A stretch of DNA of 64,000 nucleotides from Populus alba (Eukaryota; Streptophyta; Magnoliopsida; Malpighiales; Salicaceae), in the NCBI RefSeq assembly GCF_005239225.2, contig NC_133294.1, positions 22,085,631 to 22,149,630 on the forward strand. The letters are read 5' to 3'. Within the stretch, counting starts at the first letter, position 1. Every line of letters begins with the position of its first letter. This document shows positions 53,601-64,000 of the stretch, in pieces. Below the pieces are notes generated by a model. The model did no database searches, had not been told where the DNA came from, and saw nothing but the letters and a program-made list of their open reading frames with translations. Made by a program: the position numbers and the translations under genes.

Positions 53601-54670
53601 AATTATAAACATAGTTAATCCTCAAATCAAGTCTTGTAAATAGAGTCTTGTAACTATAGGTTAAACAACAACTCTTAAGGTAAATTTTAAACTACATAAG
53701 AAAAAAATAATAATAATGTGAAGTCATAAGGGTTGCAATACAATTTACCCTAAAATATCTTAAAATAATATAAAATTATCTCGTAATATATTTATTCTAT
53801 ACGTATTGCACACAACATGGGACAATGCACAGAATATTTTGCATATGATAATAAATAATCAATGTGAAAGAATGAGAGATGCTCTATGGGGTGTGTGTGG
53901 GGGTGGCAGGCAGTGCAATGAGCACCGAAGCTGAAGGTGACGGTGGTGCACATGTGAAAGTGGAAAACATGGGGGATTTTGGCATCGTATTCTAACCTCC
54001 ATTTCGGTGGAATCCTTCTTTATGAGGCCATGATTTTCTTGGTGTCGCCGAGGTGGTGGGTGGGGTGGGTCATCCGATCATGCCATCATCATCTTCAACT
54101 GTGTTGGAGACTATTTCTTTAAATATAGTCGTTAGGGTCCCTTCTGTGCTCAAAAGAACCCTTCCCACCATCATTAGCATCACTTTCTCTGTGATTCTCA
54201 TCAATGGCCGCCTCCATGTGAGTTGATGAAGATGGGTCAGCTTGACCATGCCATGTCTTGTGTGATAAAACCAAAAGGAGAGAGAGCAGCTTCATCGCAT
54301 CCTAAAATGTTTAGCTTTTATGCTTCTCTCAATCTCTTCTTCTTCGCTTTTCTCGTCTTAGTTCATGTCCCAATCAAGATTTCCTTTTTCTTCTGGATTT
54401 AAAGTATATTTTTCGCGTTGACATGATGCTTAAAGTAGCGTTTGATCACTCTTTTACTTTTTAAAGAAACGAAAATAATGACGGTAGAGAAGAGAAAACA
54501 GGCTCCTCGAAAAGTTGTTTCATATACTTAATTTATTTTATTTTTTTGTCTTTGTTATATACCATTAAAAAAAAAAATCTAATTCATTATGCATGTATTC
54601 TTTCCATCTGATTTCTTCCGAAAACACTAACTAAACACAAATTAATAGATTCAATTGAATCATAATATTA
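53601..54670. other. Spacer with a GC-richer island
   Basis: 53880-54300 is distinctly less AT-rich (for example GGTGTGTGTGGGGGTGGCAG) but I find no convincing ORF or conserved motif on either strand. It could be a promoter island or a non-coding transcript. The rest is AT-rich. Confidence 0.3.
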
Positions 54671-55075
54671 AAATTGGGATGTTTAATTAGTTAGGTTCTA
54701 GATTTATTTTCTATAAATCACCAATTTGAGTTTCATAAATTTGAGAATTACTAGAAATTGATATGATTGTTAACTTTAAAACCCGTAAGATTAGTTGAGA
54801 AACACGCAAGCTAACCTAATATTCATATTAATTATAAAAAATTAAGATGTTCAATTATCTTCGGTCTCAGAATTAGTCGGATTTTAAGTTTGTTTTTTAA
54901 ATATCGCTAGTTTAAATTATATAAACCTTAAAATTATTATAAACTTATATAATTGTTAATTTTAAATTTTATGGGATTAGTTAAACAACGCATAGACTAG
55001 TTTTGATACTGACATTAATAAAAGAAATTGGGATGTCCAACTATCTTCGGCCGTCAAATTTGTCCCTTGTAAAAC
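54671..55075 (+). repeat. Degenerate tandem repeat, two full units plus the start of a third (168 and 186 bp)
   Basis: Units begin AAATTGGGATGTTTAATTAG (54671), AAATTAAGATGTTCAATTAT (54839) and AAATTGGGATGTCCAACTAT (55025). The first two continue with a TTTTCTATAAATCACC- or TTTTTAAATATCGC-type segment, then AATTGTTAATTTTAAA-type and GGGATTAGTTAAACAACGCA-type segments. The third is truncated after CTTCGG. Confidence 0.5.
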
Positions 55076-55624
55076 ACTTGATAAAGAAGATTTTTGCTGT
55101 GTTCATCATTATTATTTGATCTTGTTTGTTCTATTCATGTTAAAGGGATTAAAAAGAGTAATAATTAGAATGTATTTCTGAATAGAATGTCCTTTTCTAT
55201 AGTTTATTAATCACGAGTAAAAGCCCTGTGCCCTAGCCGTTGGACCTACTAACTTTGTGATTCGTGAATCCATAATGAGATCGGTGGAGATTGAGAATAA
55301 CTCCTTAGAGATTTTTTGTTGGAAGTTTGATGATTCTTTTCTGTAATTCTTATATTTCAGCTGTTGATTTAATAATAAATTTAAGTATGCTATGAATATA
55401 ATTTCAAGTTAATTTTTAATATATCAAAAATAGATTTTAATATTATAAATGCATACTTTATATCATGAGAAATATTAAAGGGAATTGTAGTTTTGCACAC
55501 CCCCCTTTTCATAGAAGAATTTTGTTATTTTTTATATTAATTTTGATTTTTTATTACTTGAATTTTTTAACAATAAATTAAAGATTAGTATTGCAAAATT
55601 TGGCATTAATTGACATCAAATAAC

Positions 55625-55795
55625 TAAGGCTATGTTTGTTTTTGTGGTTTAATCGTGTTTTTAAAAAATATAATTTTTTTATTTTAATTTTTATGTTTTG
55701 TTATTGTTTTGAATAAAGTTTTAAAAATATAAAAATATTTTTAAATAAAAATTACTTTAAAAAATATTCTCAACACACTCTAAGGTAACTCTAAA
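55625..55795 (-). repeat. Copy of the AT-rich dispersed repeat, internally shortened
   Basis: Starts GGCTATGTTTGTTTTTGTGG and contains TTTAAAAAATATAATTTTTT and TATTTTTAAATAAAAATTAC, but the TGATATCA core is replaced by GTTATTGTTTTGAATAAAG. Confidence 0.4.
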
Positions 55796-56217
55796 TAGGG
55801 AATAAGAAAGCGCAAGAAAACAAGTTGGAGGAGTTAACAGTGCATGAGAGTTGAGAAGATGGAAAACGTGATTTTAAAGAACTAAATTGAAAATAAAAAA
55901 TGTACAGTGACCGAAGTGCAAAATAATAAAAATCTCAAGGACTAAGAGTGAAAGAATTGGCGATGAACATGTCTGTTTTATTTGTTAATGTTAATTCCTT
56001 GGACTTGGGCTCCGCTGTTATTTGCAACGGAGAGATTTATTACATTGGGCCAGATAGAACAAGGCTATCCTGTAAAGTGATACCATGGCTTTGGGCTCTG
56101 AAACACCTCTCTCTTGGGGTGTCAATGGCAGTCTTTTTATGAAATCTGGTAGTTGTTTGATGTTTACCAGAAAACAGGAACGGATAAGAGAGGAGGGAAA
56201 ACAACAGTCACTCAAGA

Positions 56218-59200
56218 ATGGCATCACTAGCAACATCAACACTCGTGTACTCTACTCCTGTTAGAATCAAAACTAGTTCAAAGCCAAGGTCAAGTTCAAG
56301 AACTTGCAAGAAAACAGTCCCTTTCCTTGTTACTAGAGCAGACAGTTCTTCTCCTCTCCTCCATGCAGCTAAGCACACCGTATGATTATCATCCCTACTC
56401 ATTTTTTTCCCTTCGAGAAGCATGGAAGTTTGCCGAAAAAGCTATACTCATTATGTTCTTTTCTTCATCACTGAATGTATGTGTTCAATACCAAGAAATT
56501 AGTTTCTGTTCTAGCTTGGACCTGGGATTGCATTTCTTATACGTTTCTTGATCTCAAGTGTGGATTTCTTGAAATTGGTTTGATTGGGATTTGTGTTAGG
56601 ACACTTGGGTTACAATCTAGAGTCTAAGAATCAAAAAGAGACCAAGAAAAGAATTGACAATTCACCTGCAATGTTTATGATTTTCCATGCAAATGTTATC
56701 TGTGGTGAATTTACAGGCAAATTCGTTGCCATGTTCATTTTCCAGGTTGATAAACACATACAAAGTGGCATGGTTGTTGGTTTAGGGTCTGGACAGGCTT
56801 CTGGTATGGCTATACAGTATCTGGGTCGGCTACTCCGAACCGGGGCTTTAAAAGATATAGTTGGAGTACCCATGTGAGTTCATATTCCCAATTTCCTGAC
56901 ATTATCAATGATGGCATTGTCTTTTTCACCATTTAAATAGGTTTCTGTGCTGCTTGATGAATCTATATGATCGATTTTTTAATGTATACTCGAATATTAG
57001 AGAGCAGAGTTCAATTCCTCCCAACTTGTCCTAGTTTCGCCTTTTTTTTTCTTTTCAAGAAAATTTATCATAACTCAATCTCATAGATAGATAGTATGCT
57101 ATATATATATTCCCCTGCGGCATTGCCTCCAGTCTTTATTTGTGCTCGAGTCTCGTTATTGTAGATGATAGCACACTTAAACAGTTATACATCTGTTGTG
57201 TTCGGCTTTCACTATCTTTAAAACAATTTGCAGTAGTCCTATCAATTCTTTTGCTAGAATGTAGATCTTGCTTTCATTTGCTTCCAGGTCTGTAACAAGT
57301 GCAAGTGAAGCAGCAAAGGCTGGCATCCCATTGGACGTATACCAAGATAGTTCTCAAGTGCGATGAAGTTCTGATCATTTATCAAAAATTCCTTCTTATT
57401 GATATTTCTCTAGTTCAGTAGTAGTTTTATACATTTGCAAGTGAACATCACGAAATAAAAGCTAGCTAGCCTGGACAGAAAGATTTGAAAACTTTCTAGG
57501 ATCAGATTAGGTTGTTTAGTCAGAAGTTGATATACATGAGAAGAAAATTTCTATTGAGAAGGAAGGAAGGAAAACAAATCCCTTTAAGAATTTGTACTCT
57601 GGTTATAGCAACGCTGTCAGTAGTTCGTCGAGTCAAGTGGCTGGTTATGATTAAAATCTATCTACACAGATGTGGTGACTTTGGTCTTGCCACGATTGCG
57701 TGGAGTCACTTGCTTAGCATGCCCCTACCTTTGGGTTAAAGGGTTCCTCATCCATCATGGGTGGGTAGATCAACAATTTGTAGTCGCTCTTTTGCCTTCC
57801 ATAGTTTTGACTGTTCAGATATCAGAAATCTTGGACCTTAGTCTTGTGTCACTTTTAAGTTGCTGTTTTGTAGATTGATTTTGCATTTGATGATGCTGAT
57901 ATTATAGAAGAAGAAACACTTGTTGCAATCATTGGACGTCGGAGATCACACAGCGACGAGTCCATCATTCAAGAGAAGGTAAGTCTAGCTTTTGATACTC
58001 TAGGCATCTGATGGTAAGTTTTCTAAACCATTGTGGATAAATCAATAATCAAATGCATCTACTGAGAAATTGTTCTGAATTGGTATCTCAAATTTGGTGT
58101 CTCAGTATCAAGTTCTGACTGGTTAGCTTCCCTCCTCCTTATCTCTTGCAGTCAATACTCAAAGCAGCCAATAAGCTTGTATTCATGATTACAGAAAACC
58201 AGTACATGGGAGGTCCTGAAGGTTCTATTCCAGTTTTGGTTCAAGCTGTAAGCCATGACGATTCTCATAGATGCGAAGCATCAACTGCTGCAACAGGAGA
58301 TTGATGATCTTACTAACACTTGCATCTATATTTCAGCTCAACTGGATGGAAACTGCTGAAGAGATTGATGACCTGTTTTTAGGTGATGCAGAGGTATGAA
58401 CTTCACAACATACAACTCAGTGCCACCAAGTTGATTACCTGTCAATTAATGGCTAAAAGATTAGAATAGTAGGCCATTTCTTCAAGTACCAGAAAATTTA
58501 ACTTTCCATGTAAGAACCTGAATTAGGGAAGCATAATCGGAGATAATATCACCTGGACAATGAGCAGTGGTCTATACCATGGTAGAAAGCATGCATTCTA
58601 TTTACTAATCTCAGTACCTTCTGATGTAATCTAATTAGAAATTTTGGTTCTCAATTATGTTCCTGCCTAAGGAGGATCGTTGCCGCAAACAGTTTTAGGC
58701 TATACCAAACAGGCTCTCTTAACTCTCAATGCTTTCTGATGAAATGATTTTTATTGAACCCTTCCTGGTTGAAACAACTGCTGATTTGAACAAACTAAAT
58801 CATGCAATAAGGGTTCTTGAAACATGGAGTTGTGATTAGTTGCTTCATTGATACTCTAATTCCCAACTACCACCTTCCTCCTCTTGCTTGGCATTCAAAG
58901 GTATGGAGGAGATCATCGATAGGACAAGCTGGTCCAACAGGGGGCGATTTCCCTTTCATTACAAGAGAAGGTCACAACGTTCTTGATGTCATCTTCACAT
59001 CTCCAATACAAAGCCTTGGTAGGTCTATAATCATGAGTTCTTCTCATTCTAATCTCTTTGTCCATGCATTAAGTTACTCTTTTCCTCGACCGCACACTAA
59101 TCCTAATCTGCAGCTGAAGTAGCTGAAGGTCTTGATAAAGTTGATGGCGTTGTTGATCATGGAGTTATTTCCAAGTTCCCGTTAGTTCTCTTCTTGTCTC

Positions 59201-59756
59201 CTTCCAAACTCTTAACTTGCATACAAGGTTGTAACGACGCAGTTTAAAGCAAAATCATGCCAAATTTTTCACAGTAGTTCACCATGGAGGAGTGTATCTG
59301 TGTAATTAAACCCGGCCTGGTGAGTCGACTTGATAATCTGCTGACCCAGGCTAGGTTTCAAATTACACTGGATGAGAATTGACCTGGCATGCTCAGCTAA
59401 TCCAATCAAACCCTGGTTTGACTTTTTTCCAAACCATTTTTGTTTTGACTTGAAAAAAAACCTTGAAACAACTTTTTGATTTGGTTCAGGTCAAACCAGA
59501 TTAACACGCTTGGCATGTAATCTAGGCCTTGGTTAGAGTATGATAACTTTGGATTAGACTGCATCACATTTTTTTAACTTCTCATGTGCAAACTTTTACT
59601 CTTTTTTTGGGTTGCTTTCCTCGATCATGTGTTTTCAGCTGATAACTATGAGACTTATTGTCTTGTTGCAGATGCGCTGCTGTGATTGCTGCTGAAAGTG
59701 GAGGTCTGAACATTGTTGATAGATTGTCTCCTAGTGTGGGCTATGATTCTTCTTGA
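56218..59756 (+). CDS. RPI4: Probable ribose-5-phosphate isomerase 4, chloroplastic (divergent RpiA-like)
   Basis: Nine exons give 295 aa: 56218-56379, 56746-56873, 57288-57357, 57874-57978, 58152-58247, 58337-58393, 58901-59018, 59114-59180 and 59672-59756. The first ~45 residues ([20 protein letters not shown]...) are Ser/Thr/Lys/Arg-rich, typical of a plastid transit peptide. The RpiA fold starts at [20 protein letters not shown] and goes on with [37 protein letters not shown] and a C-terminal [20 protein letters not shown] and [10 protein letters not shown]. RpiA interconverts ribose-5-P and ribulose-5-P in the pentose phosphate and Calvin cycles. The usual DGADE and GGGGAL motifs read DDADI and [10 protein letters not shown], so isomerase activity is doubtful. 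The closest named relative I recall is Arabidopsis RPI4. Confidence 0.9.
59285..59520. repeat. GACCCGG/GGTCAA-family repeat inside the last intron of RPI4
   Basis: Contains AATTAAACCCGGCCTGGTGA, GACCCAGGCTAGGTTTC, ATTGACCTGGCATGCTC and GGTTCAGGTCAAACCAG, the same vocabulary as 2735-3060. It sits fully within the 59181-59671 intron. Confidence 0.45.
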
Positions 59757-60529
59757 GTCTTTTCTGTACAGGAAATTGAGCAAAGAAAAAAAAATGAAGT
59801 GAAATTTAGACATCCTGTTTTTGGACCAAGGTCTCACGTGTGCCACAAGATTCTTCTTTTGTTTTAAAGCCAGTTTTTAGGATACTATGAATTTAATTAT
59901 GACCCAAGACTTATCAGTAATAGTTATTGTAACCGGGTTTGTTGGGTCAACTTGTGCGCCAGCAAGCTTAACATATATTTATTATAAGCAAGTTTTGAAT
60001 AATTTTTTAATAACTCAGAAGATGTTTTGGATAAATAAAAATCTTTAGAATTAAAATTGTCGGGCCTCATCCGAATTAAGTACGATAAAAAAATTTATTT
60101 TTAAAAAATAACTTATTTTATTTAATTGCATCAACATTATTGATAAATATTATTGTTTCTTGGGTTAGACTTGATTTGTTTATCCGAATATTTAGAAAAA
60201 TTACTAAAAAAAATTACTTCCTTTTGTTTTACATGTAAACATAAAAGAATATAATTCATATTGAGATGTAAGTTTTTTATTTTAAAAATAATAGGTTTTT
60301 TGTCATATTTTTTTATTTTCTAAATTAATTTGATAAAATTTATAAAAATATTTATATTATAAAATATTTTTTTTATTCTAGCAATCAAAGGGATGAATTC
60401 TCAAGTAAATTTCCTAAGAATCTACAAATATAATTCTTTTATTTTAAAAAATACTGTTACAGGTTGACTTTAACTTCCATCAACCACATGGCTAGTCACG
60501 GAGAGAAACCAAGTGTGCTTGGGAATATA
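59757..60529. other. 3' region of RPI4 and AT-rich spacer
   Basis: The first ~130 bp are probably 3' UTR. GTTGGGTCAACTTGTGCGCC at 59940-59960 is another short piece of the GACCCGG family. No gene. Confidence 0.4.
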
Positions 60530-60705
60530 ATTATTATTGTTTTTTAAAATATTTTTTATTTAAAAAATATATTACTAATTTTTTTTTAATTATTTTTTAA
60601 ATCAGTATATCAAAATAATTTAAAAAAATCAAAAATATATTAATTTAAAATAAAAAATAATTTTTTTATTTTTTAAAATACATTACCAAACACATTCTAA
60701 ATATA
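60530..60705 (+). repeat. Copy of the AT-rich dispersed repeat
   Basis: Runs ATTATTATTGTTTTTTAAAA, TATTTTTTATTTAAAAAATA, ATTATTTTTTAAATCAGTAT and ATCAAAATAATTTAAAAAA, ending CATTACCAAACACATTC, the family edge. Forward orientation, directly upstream of the 380-bp array. Confidence 0.55.
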
Positions 60706-60711
60706 TATTGT

Positions 60712-61985
60712 AGAAGGTGGAAATGGACCCACCAGCTTGAATATTTAGTGCATATTGTACAAGAAAACAATGTCTCCCGCTACAACTTAACATGGGACTT
60801 AAGAGAGGGACTAAACATATTTTGTGGAAGGTGCATACGGACCCACCCACTTGAATTTTTAGTGCATATTGTTCAAGAAAACAATGTGTTCATTAAATTG
60901 ACTAATTCACACCTACTCTCATAATTAAATTATTATATATATTATAAACTTCCTAATTTTAAGGAATCGGTCTAATAATTAAAAAGGTAAGCTTAGTTTT
61001 TTAAGAAATTTAATGCCATCATTCTAAGAATTTATTAATTTTTTTTTAATACATCAAGTTTTGGGTAACATTTGTTATTATAGCGACAGTTGTTTTTTAT
61101 ACTGCTTTTTAAATTTATTTTTAATGTCAAAATAATTTTAAAATATAAAATAATTAATTTTAAATTTAGTGAAATACTATTTCAATCACATTTTCAAATG
61201 ATTTCTTTATAAATATATTATATGGAAGGTGCATATAGACCCACCCACTCGAATTTTTAGTGCATATTGTCCAAGAAAACAATGTGTTCATCAAATTGAC
61301 TAATTCACACCTACTCTCATAATTAAATTATTATTATATATTATAAAACTTCCTAATTTCAAGGAATCGGTTTAATAATTAAGAAGGTATGCTTAGTTTT
61401 TTAAGAAATTTAAGGCCATCATTCTGAAGAATTTTTTTTTTAATACATCAAGTTTTGGGTAGCATTTGTTATTATAGCAACAGTTTTTTTTATAGTGCTT
61501 TTTAAATTTATTTTTAATATCAAAATAAATTTAAAATGTAAAATAATTAATTTTAAATTTAATGAAATACTATTTCAATAGCGTTGTCAAATGATATTTT
61601 ACATGGAAGGTGCATGTGGACCCATCCACTTGAATTTTTACTGCATATTGTCCAAGAAAACAATGTGTTCATCAAATTGACTAATTCACACCTACTCTCA
61701 TAATTAAATTATTATTTTATATTATAAACTTCCTAATTTCAAGGAATCCATCTAATAATTAAGAAGATTTACTTAGTTTTTTAAGAAATTTAAGGTCATC
61801 ATTCTGAAGAATTTATTAAATTTTTTTTAATACATCAAGTTTTGGGTAGCACATGTTATTACAATAATGGTTGTGTTTTCAAAGGGCCTTTTAAATTTAT
61901 TTTTGATATTAAAACAATTTAAAAATATAAAATAATTAATTTTAAATTTAAATTTTAGTGAAACGCTACTCGAATCGCATAAGAT
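60712..61985 (+). repeat. Tandem array of three ~380-398-bp units with a partial leading unit
   Basis: Units begin GGAAGGTGCATACGGACCCA (60826), GGAAGGTGCATATAGACCCA (61224) and GGAAGGTGCATGTGGACCCA (61605), spaced 398 and 381 bp. Shared landmarks include TGCATATTGTCCAAGAAAAC, AATTCACACCTACTCTCATA, AAGGAATCGGTCTAATAATT and TACATCAAGTTTTGGGTA. A 110-bp partial unit (GAAGGTGGAAATGGACCCAC) lies at 60713. No ORF. Differences are scattered, so the array is not very recent. Confidence 0.75.
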
Positions 61986-64000
61986 TGCAAATATGCTGAA
62001 TCAGGGAGGCATGGCCCCCAATGTTTTAGAAAGTGAAATTTCATCCCTATATTTAAGGTTTCATTCAATTATATTCCTGTTAAAAGTTTACTCATTACAC
62101 TTTGGCCCTATTTTTTTCACTTTGTTTTTATTTTAACCTTTGCTTGTTTCTCACATTGGCCCCTCCGATCATTTCACTACACCTCCGTCGCTGTTTTGAA
62201 TCATTAATTTATTTTTATGGGGGAAAAAACAATATTTCAAACAAGTATTCTAATTCAAAGAAAGTGAATTGGAAATCACTCAGCATTTTAAATGTTTCCA
62301 GTTCTTCTTGTGGTTCAAAAAAAGAAAGAAAAGAAATGGAAATAACTCCACTGCCTGTTTGCACAAGACATACATATAGCTTTATCAATAGAATACAGAG
62401 AGAGGTTGCCGGCTCCGGTCACAAGTTGTGTGAATTAGCTCGGTTTAATTAAGATTAATAATATAATTTAAAAATTTTAAATAAAAATTAAACTAAATTT
62501 TAACCGGGTTAATTAGATCATGAGTCAACTCACCAAATTGATAATATATAATAAAATCAACGAATTGATAAGATTGATGAGTCACTAAATTAATTCATCA
62601 AGCCGAGTGAGATTTAATAACACTATATATAAATAATTCAAGTATTTGTAAATTTGCAATAAAAAAAGATTGGCAAGATTTATGTATTTATTTATTAGAT
62701 GCAAGGATGCTTGAAACCGTGTCTTGTAGAAAAGAAAAGTTGTCATTTTAGCTATAAATAATTATAATTTAGGTGTTAAGTGAAAAAAAAATAGTGTATA
62801 TATATATATATATATATATAGAATTTTTTATTTTTTAGTTTTTTACCTAAACATGTTGTTATGATAAAAATAACTAACTCAACTAATTTTTGATCTGGGT
62901 TTTAAAATCCTGGAACTATATTTGCATCGGAGTTTCATTAAAACTTAATTATTTTATTAAAAAATTATTTTAATATGTTAATATGAAAAATAATTTTTTA
63001 AAAAGATATATTATAAAATAATTACTATTAAACTCTTGAACACCGCCGACAAATCTTATAATTATGGTTAGAAAGAATGTGAAAATCTTATAATTAAGGG
63101 TATAAACAACGTGAATGTCGTGCAAGAATATAAATCGGTATAAATATTCATCAGCCCTCCTTTTCAACGAGAAGTACTAATCGTGAAACATTAAAGGAGT
63201 TTGAGGGGACAACACCTAAGACTTTAGATAAGATACTCCTGCAACTGGATCCCTTGTTAGATTTTGTCTGCACCCTCTTTTTTCTTTTCTTTTTTTCCCC
63301 TCTTCTTTTTGGAATGCTTATTATTTCTGGTTAATTAAAATATTAAGTCATAGAACATAAGATAAATAAGATAAAGGAGATGGAGTACATGTATTTCAAG
63401 TTAGAATTTTGCCCTACTTTATCTCATAAAAGAAAAATAAAAGGAAAATGAGAGAAAGATATAAATGATATGAATAAAAAAATAAAACAATGTTTGATTG
63501 AAAAAAAAAAAAAAAGATGTAAAATAAATATGTTTCTAGATAATTTTGGAATAAATTTTTTTAAAGAATCCTCCTTTCCTATGTTTTTCCCTTGCATAAA
63601 CTAGAGTTAGGAACCTTGTCTTCCTCTCTATTTTTGTTGACTCCATAAAAGAGTCTCCTAATAGAGAAAACAATTTATTTTCTTCATCAATTAGACATGG
63701 GATTAAGAACACTTTGCCCTTTTCTTTTAATTTCTATATCCGACCTCTTTTTTTTGTTTTTTTCTTGTGTTTCACGTGCTATTTAATAAGTTTAAAATTA
63801 TATTTTGGGATTATTTGTCTTCATGTTCATATTGCTTAGGCATTTTATGTTCTTTTCTCCCCCCCCCCTCTGGAAAGGGTTTGAGCTATGATCTTAGGTT
63901 TAATTCTTAGTTAAGTTTACATAGTAGATAGATTATCCAAAGTTGAAGATTCAAAATCTTTTCACATGAACTGGTTTTTTAGATCTCTTTCACACTGGTT
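61986..64000. other. AT-rich spacer to the right edge
   Basis: No gene seen. A (TA)n run lies at 62797-62820 and a probable reverse copy of the AT-rich dispersed repeat at about 62935-63050. A 116-codon plus-strand frame at 62102-62452 has a hydrophobic start but no coding-like composition after it. From 63250 the sequence is CT-rich in places, with no identifiable feature. Confidence 0.4.

Noticed and set aside
53968..53998. TTGGCATCGTATTCTAACCTCC, which resembles miR394
   Set aside because: It differs from the mature miR394 sequence at several positions and no fold-back partner was seen nearby.
57000..57050. GAGTTCAATTCCTCCC, which looks like a tRNA T-arm
   Set aside because: No matching acceptor, D-arm or anticodon stem could be found around it.
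62102..62452. 116-codon plus-strand frame with a hydrophobic start
   Set aside because: The hydrophobic part comes from T-rich spacer DNA and the rest shows no conserved motif.

Overview
This is a stretch of plant nuclear DNA, most likely from a poplar or close relative (Salicaceae). The genes have GT-AG introns, their products match Arabidopsis proteins closely, and the spacers are AT-rich and full of short dispersed and tandem repeats of the kind I associate with Populus. The species is an inference; no search was run.

Layout. Bases 1-1449 (minus) hold the first exons of an ACR9/ACR10-type ACT-domain protein that runs off the left edge. About 10 kb of repeat-rich spacer follows: copies of one AT-rich dispersed repeat, a ~1.08-kb element with imperfect terminal inverted repeats, short tandem arrays, and two related coding-like fragments. 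From 11475 the window becomes gene-dense: VPS2.3 (ESCRT-III, +), LSD1 (three-zinc-finger cell-death regulator, +), a CASP-like membrane protein (+), a receptor-kinase relic (-), a JMJ18-like JmjC histone demethylase (+), a frameshifted fasciclin-like arabinogalactan gene (-), a berberine-bridge-enzyme-like relic (-), gamma-SNAP (-), two convergent genes for small secreted proline-rich proteins (+ and -), a subtilase of the SBT2 group (-) and, after a 4-kb spacer, a ribose-5-phosphate-isomerase-like plastid protein (+). The last 4 kb is AT-rich and includes a ~380-bp tandem repeat.

Exons were assembled by hand from splice sites, reading frame and family conservation. VPS2.3 (217 aa), LSD1 (168 aa), CASPL (195 aa), gamma-SNAP (296 aa), SBT2 (848 aa) and RPI4-like (295 aa) all close in frame. 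The JMJ18-like gene does not: it is one base out of frame in its FYRC exon and carries a locally shifted segment in FYRN. The fasciclin gene has two frame breaks.

The genes are not a pathway or operon. They are housekeeping and regulatory loci of vesicle traffic (VPS2.3, gamma-SNAP), chromatin (JMJ), cell death (LSD1) and wall or apoplast (FLA, proline-rich proteins, SBT2, CASPL). The order LSD1 - CASPL - JMJ - gamma-SNAP - SBT2 looks like an ancient collinear block also present on Arabidopsis chromosome 4, with extra members (FLA, BBE-like) recalling the duplicated block on chromosome 1. I found no CRISPR array, tRNA, rRNA, virus or intact autonomous transposon.
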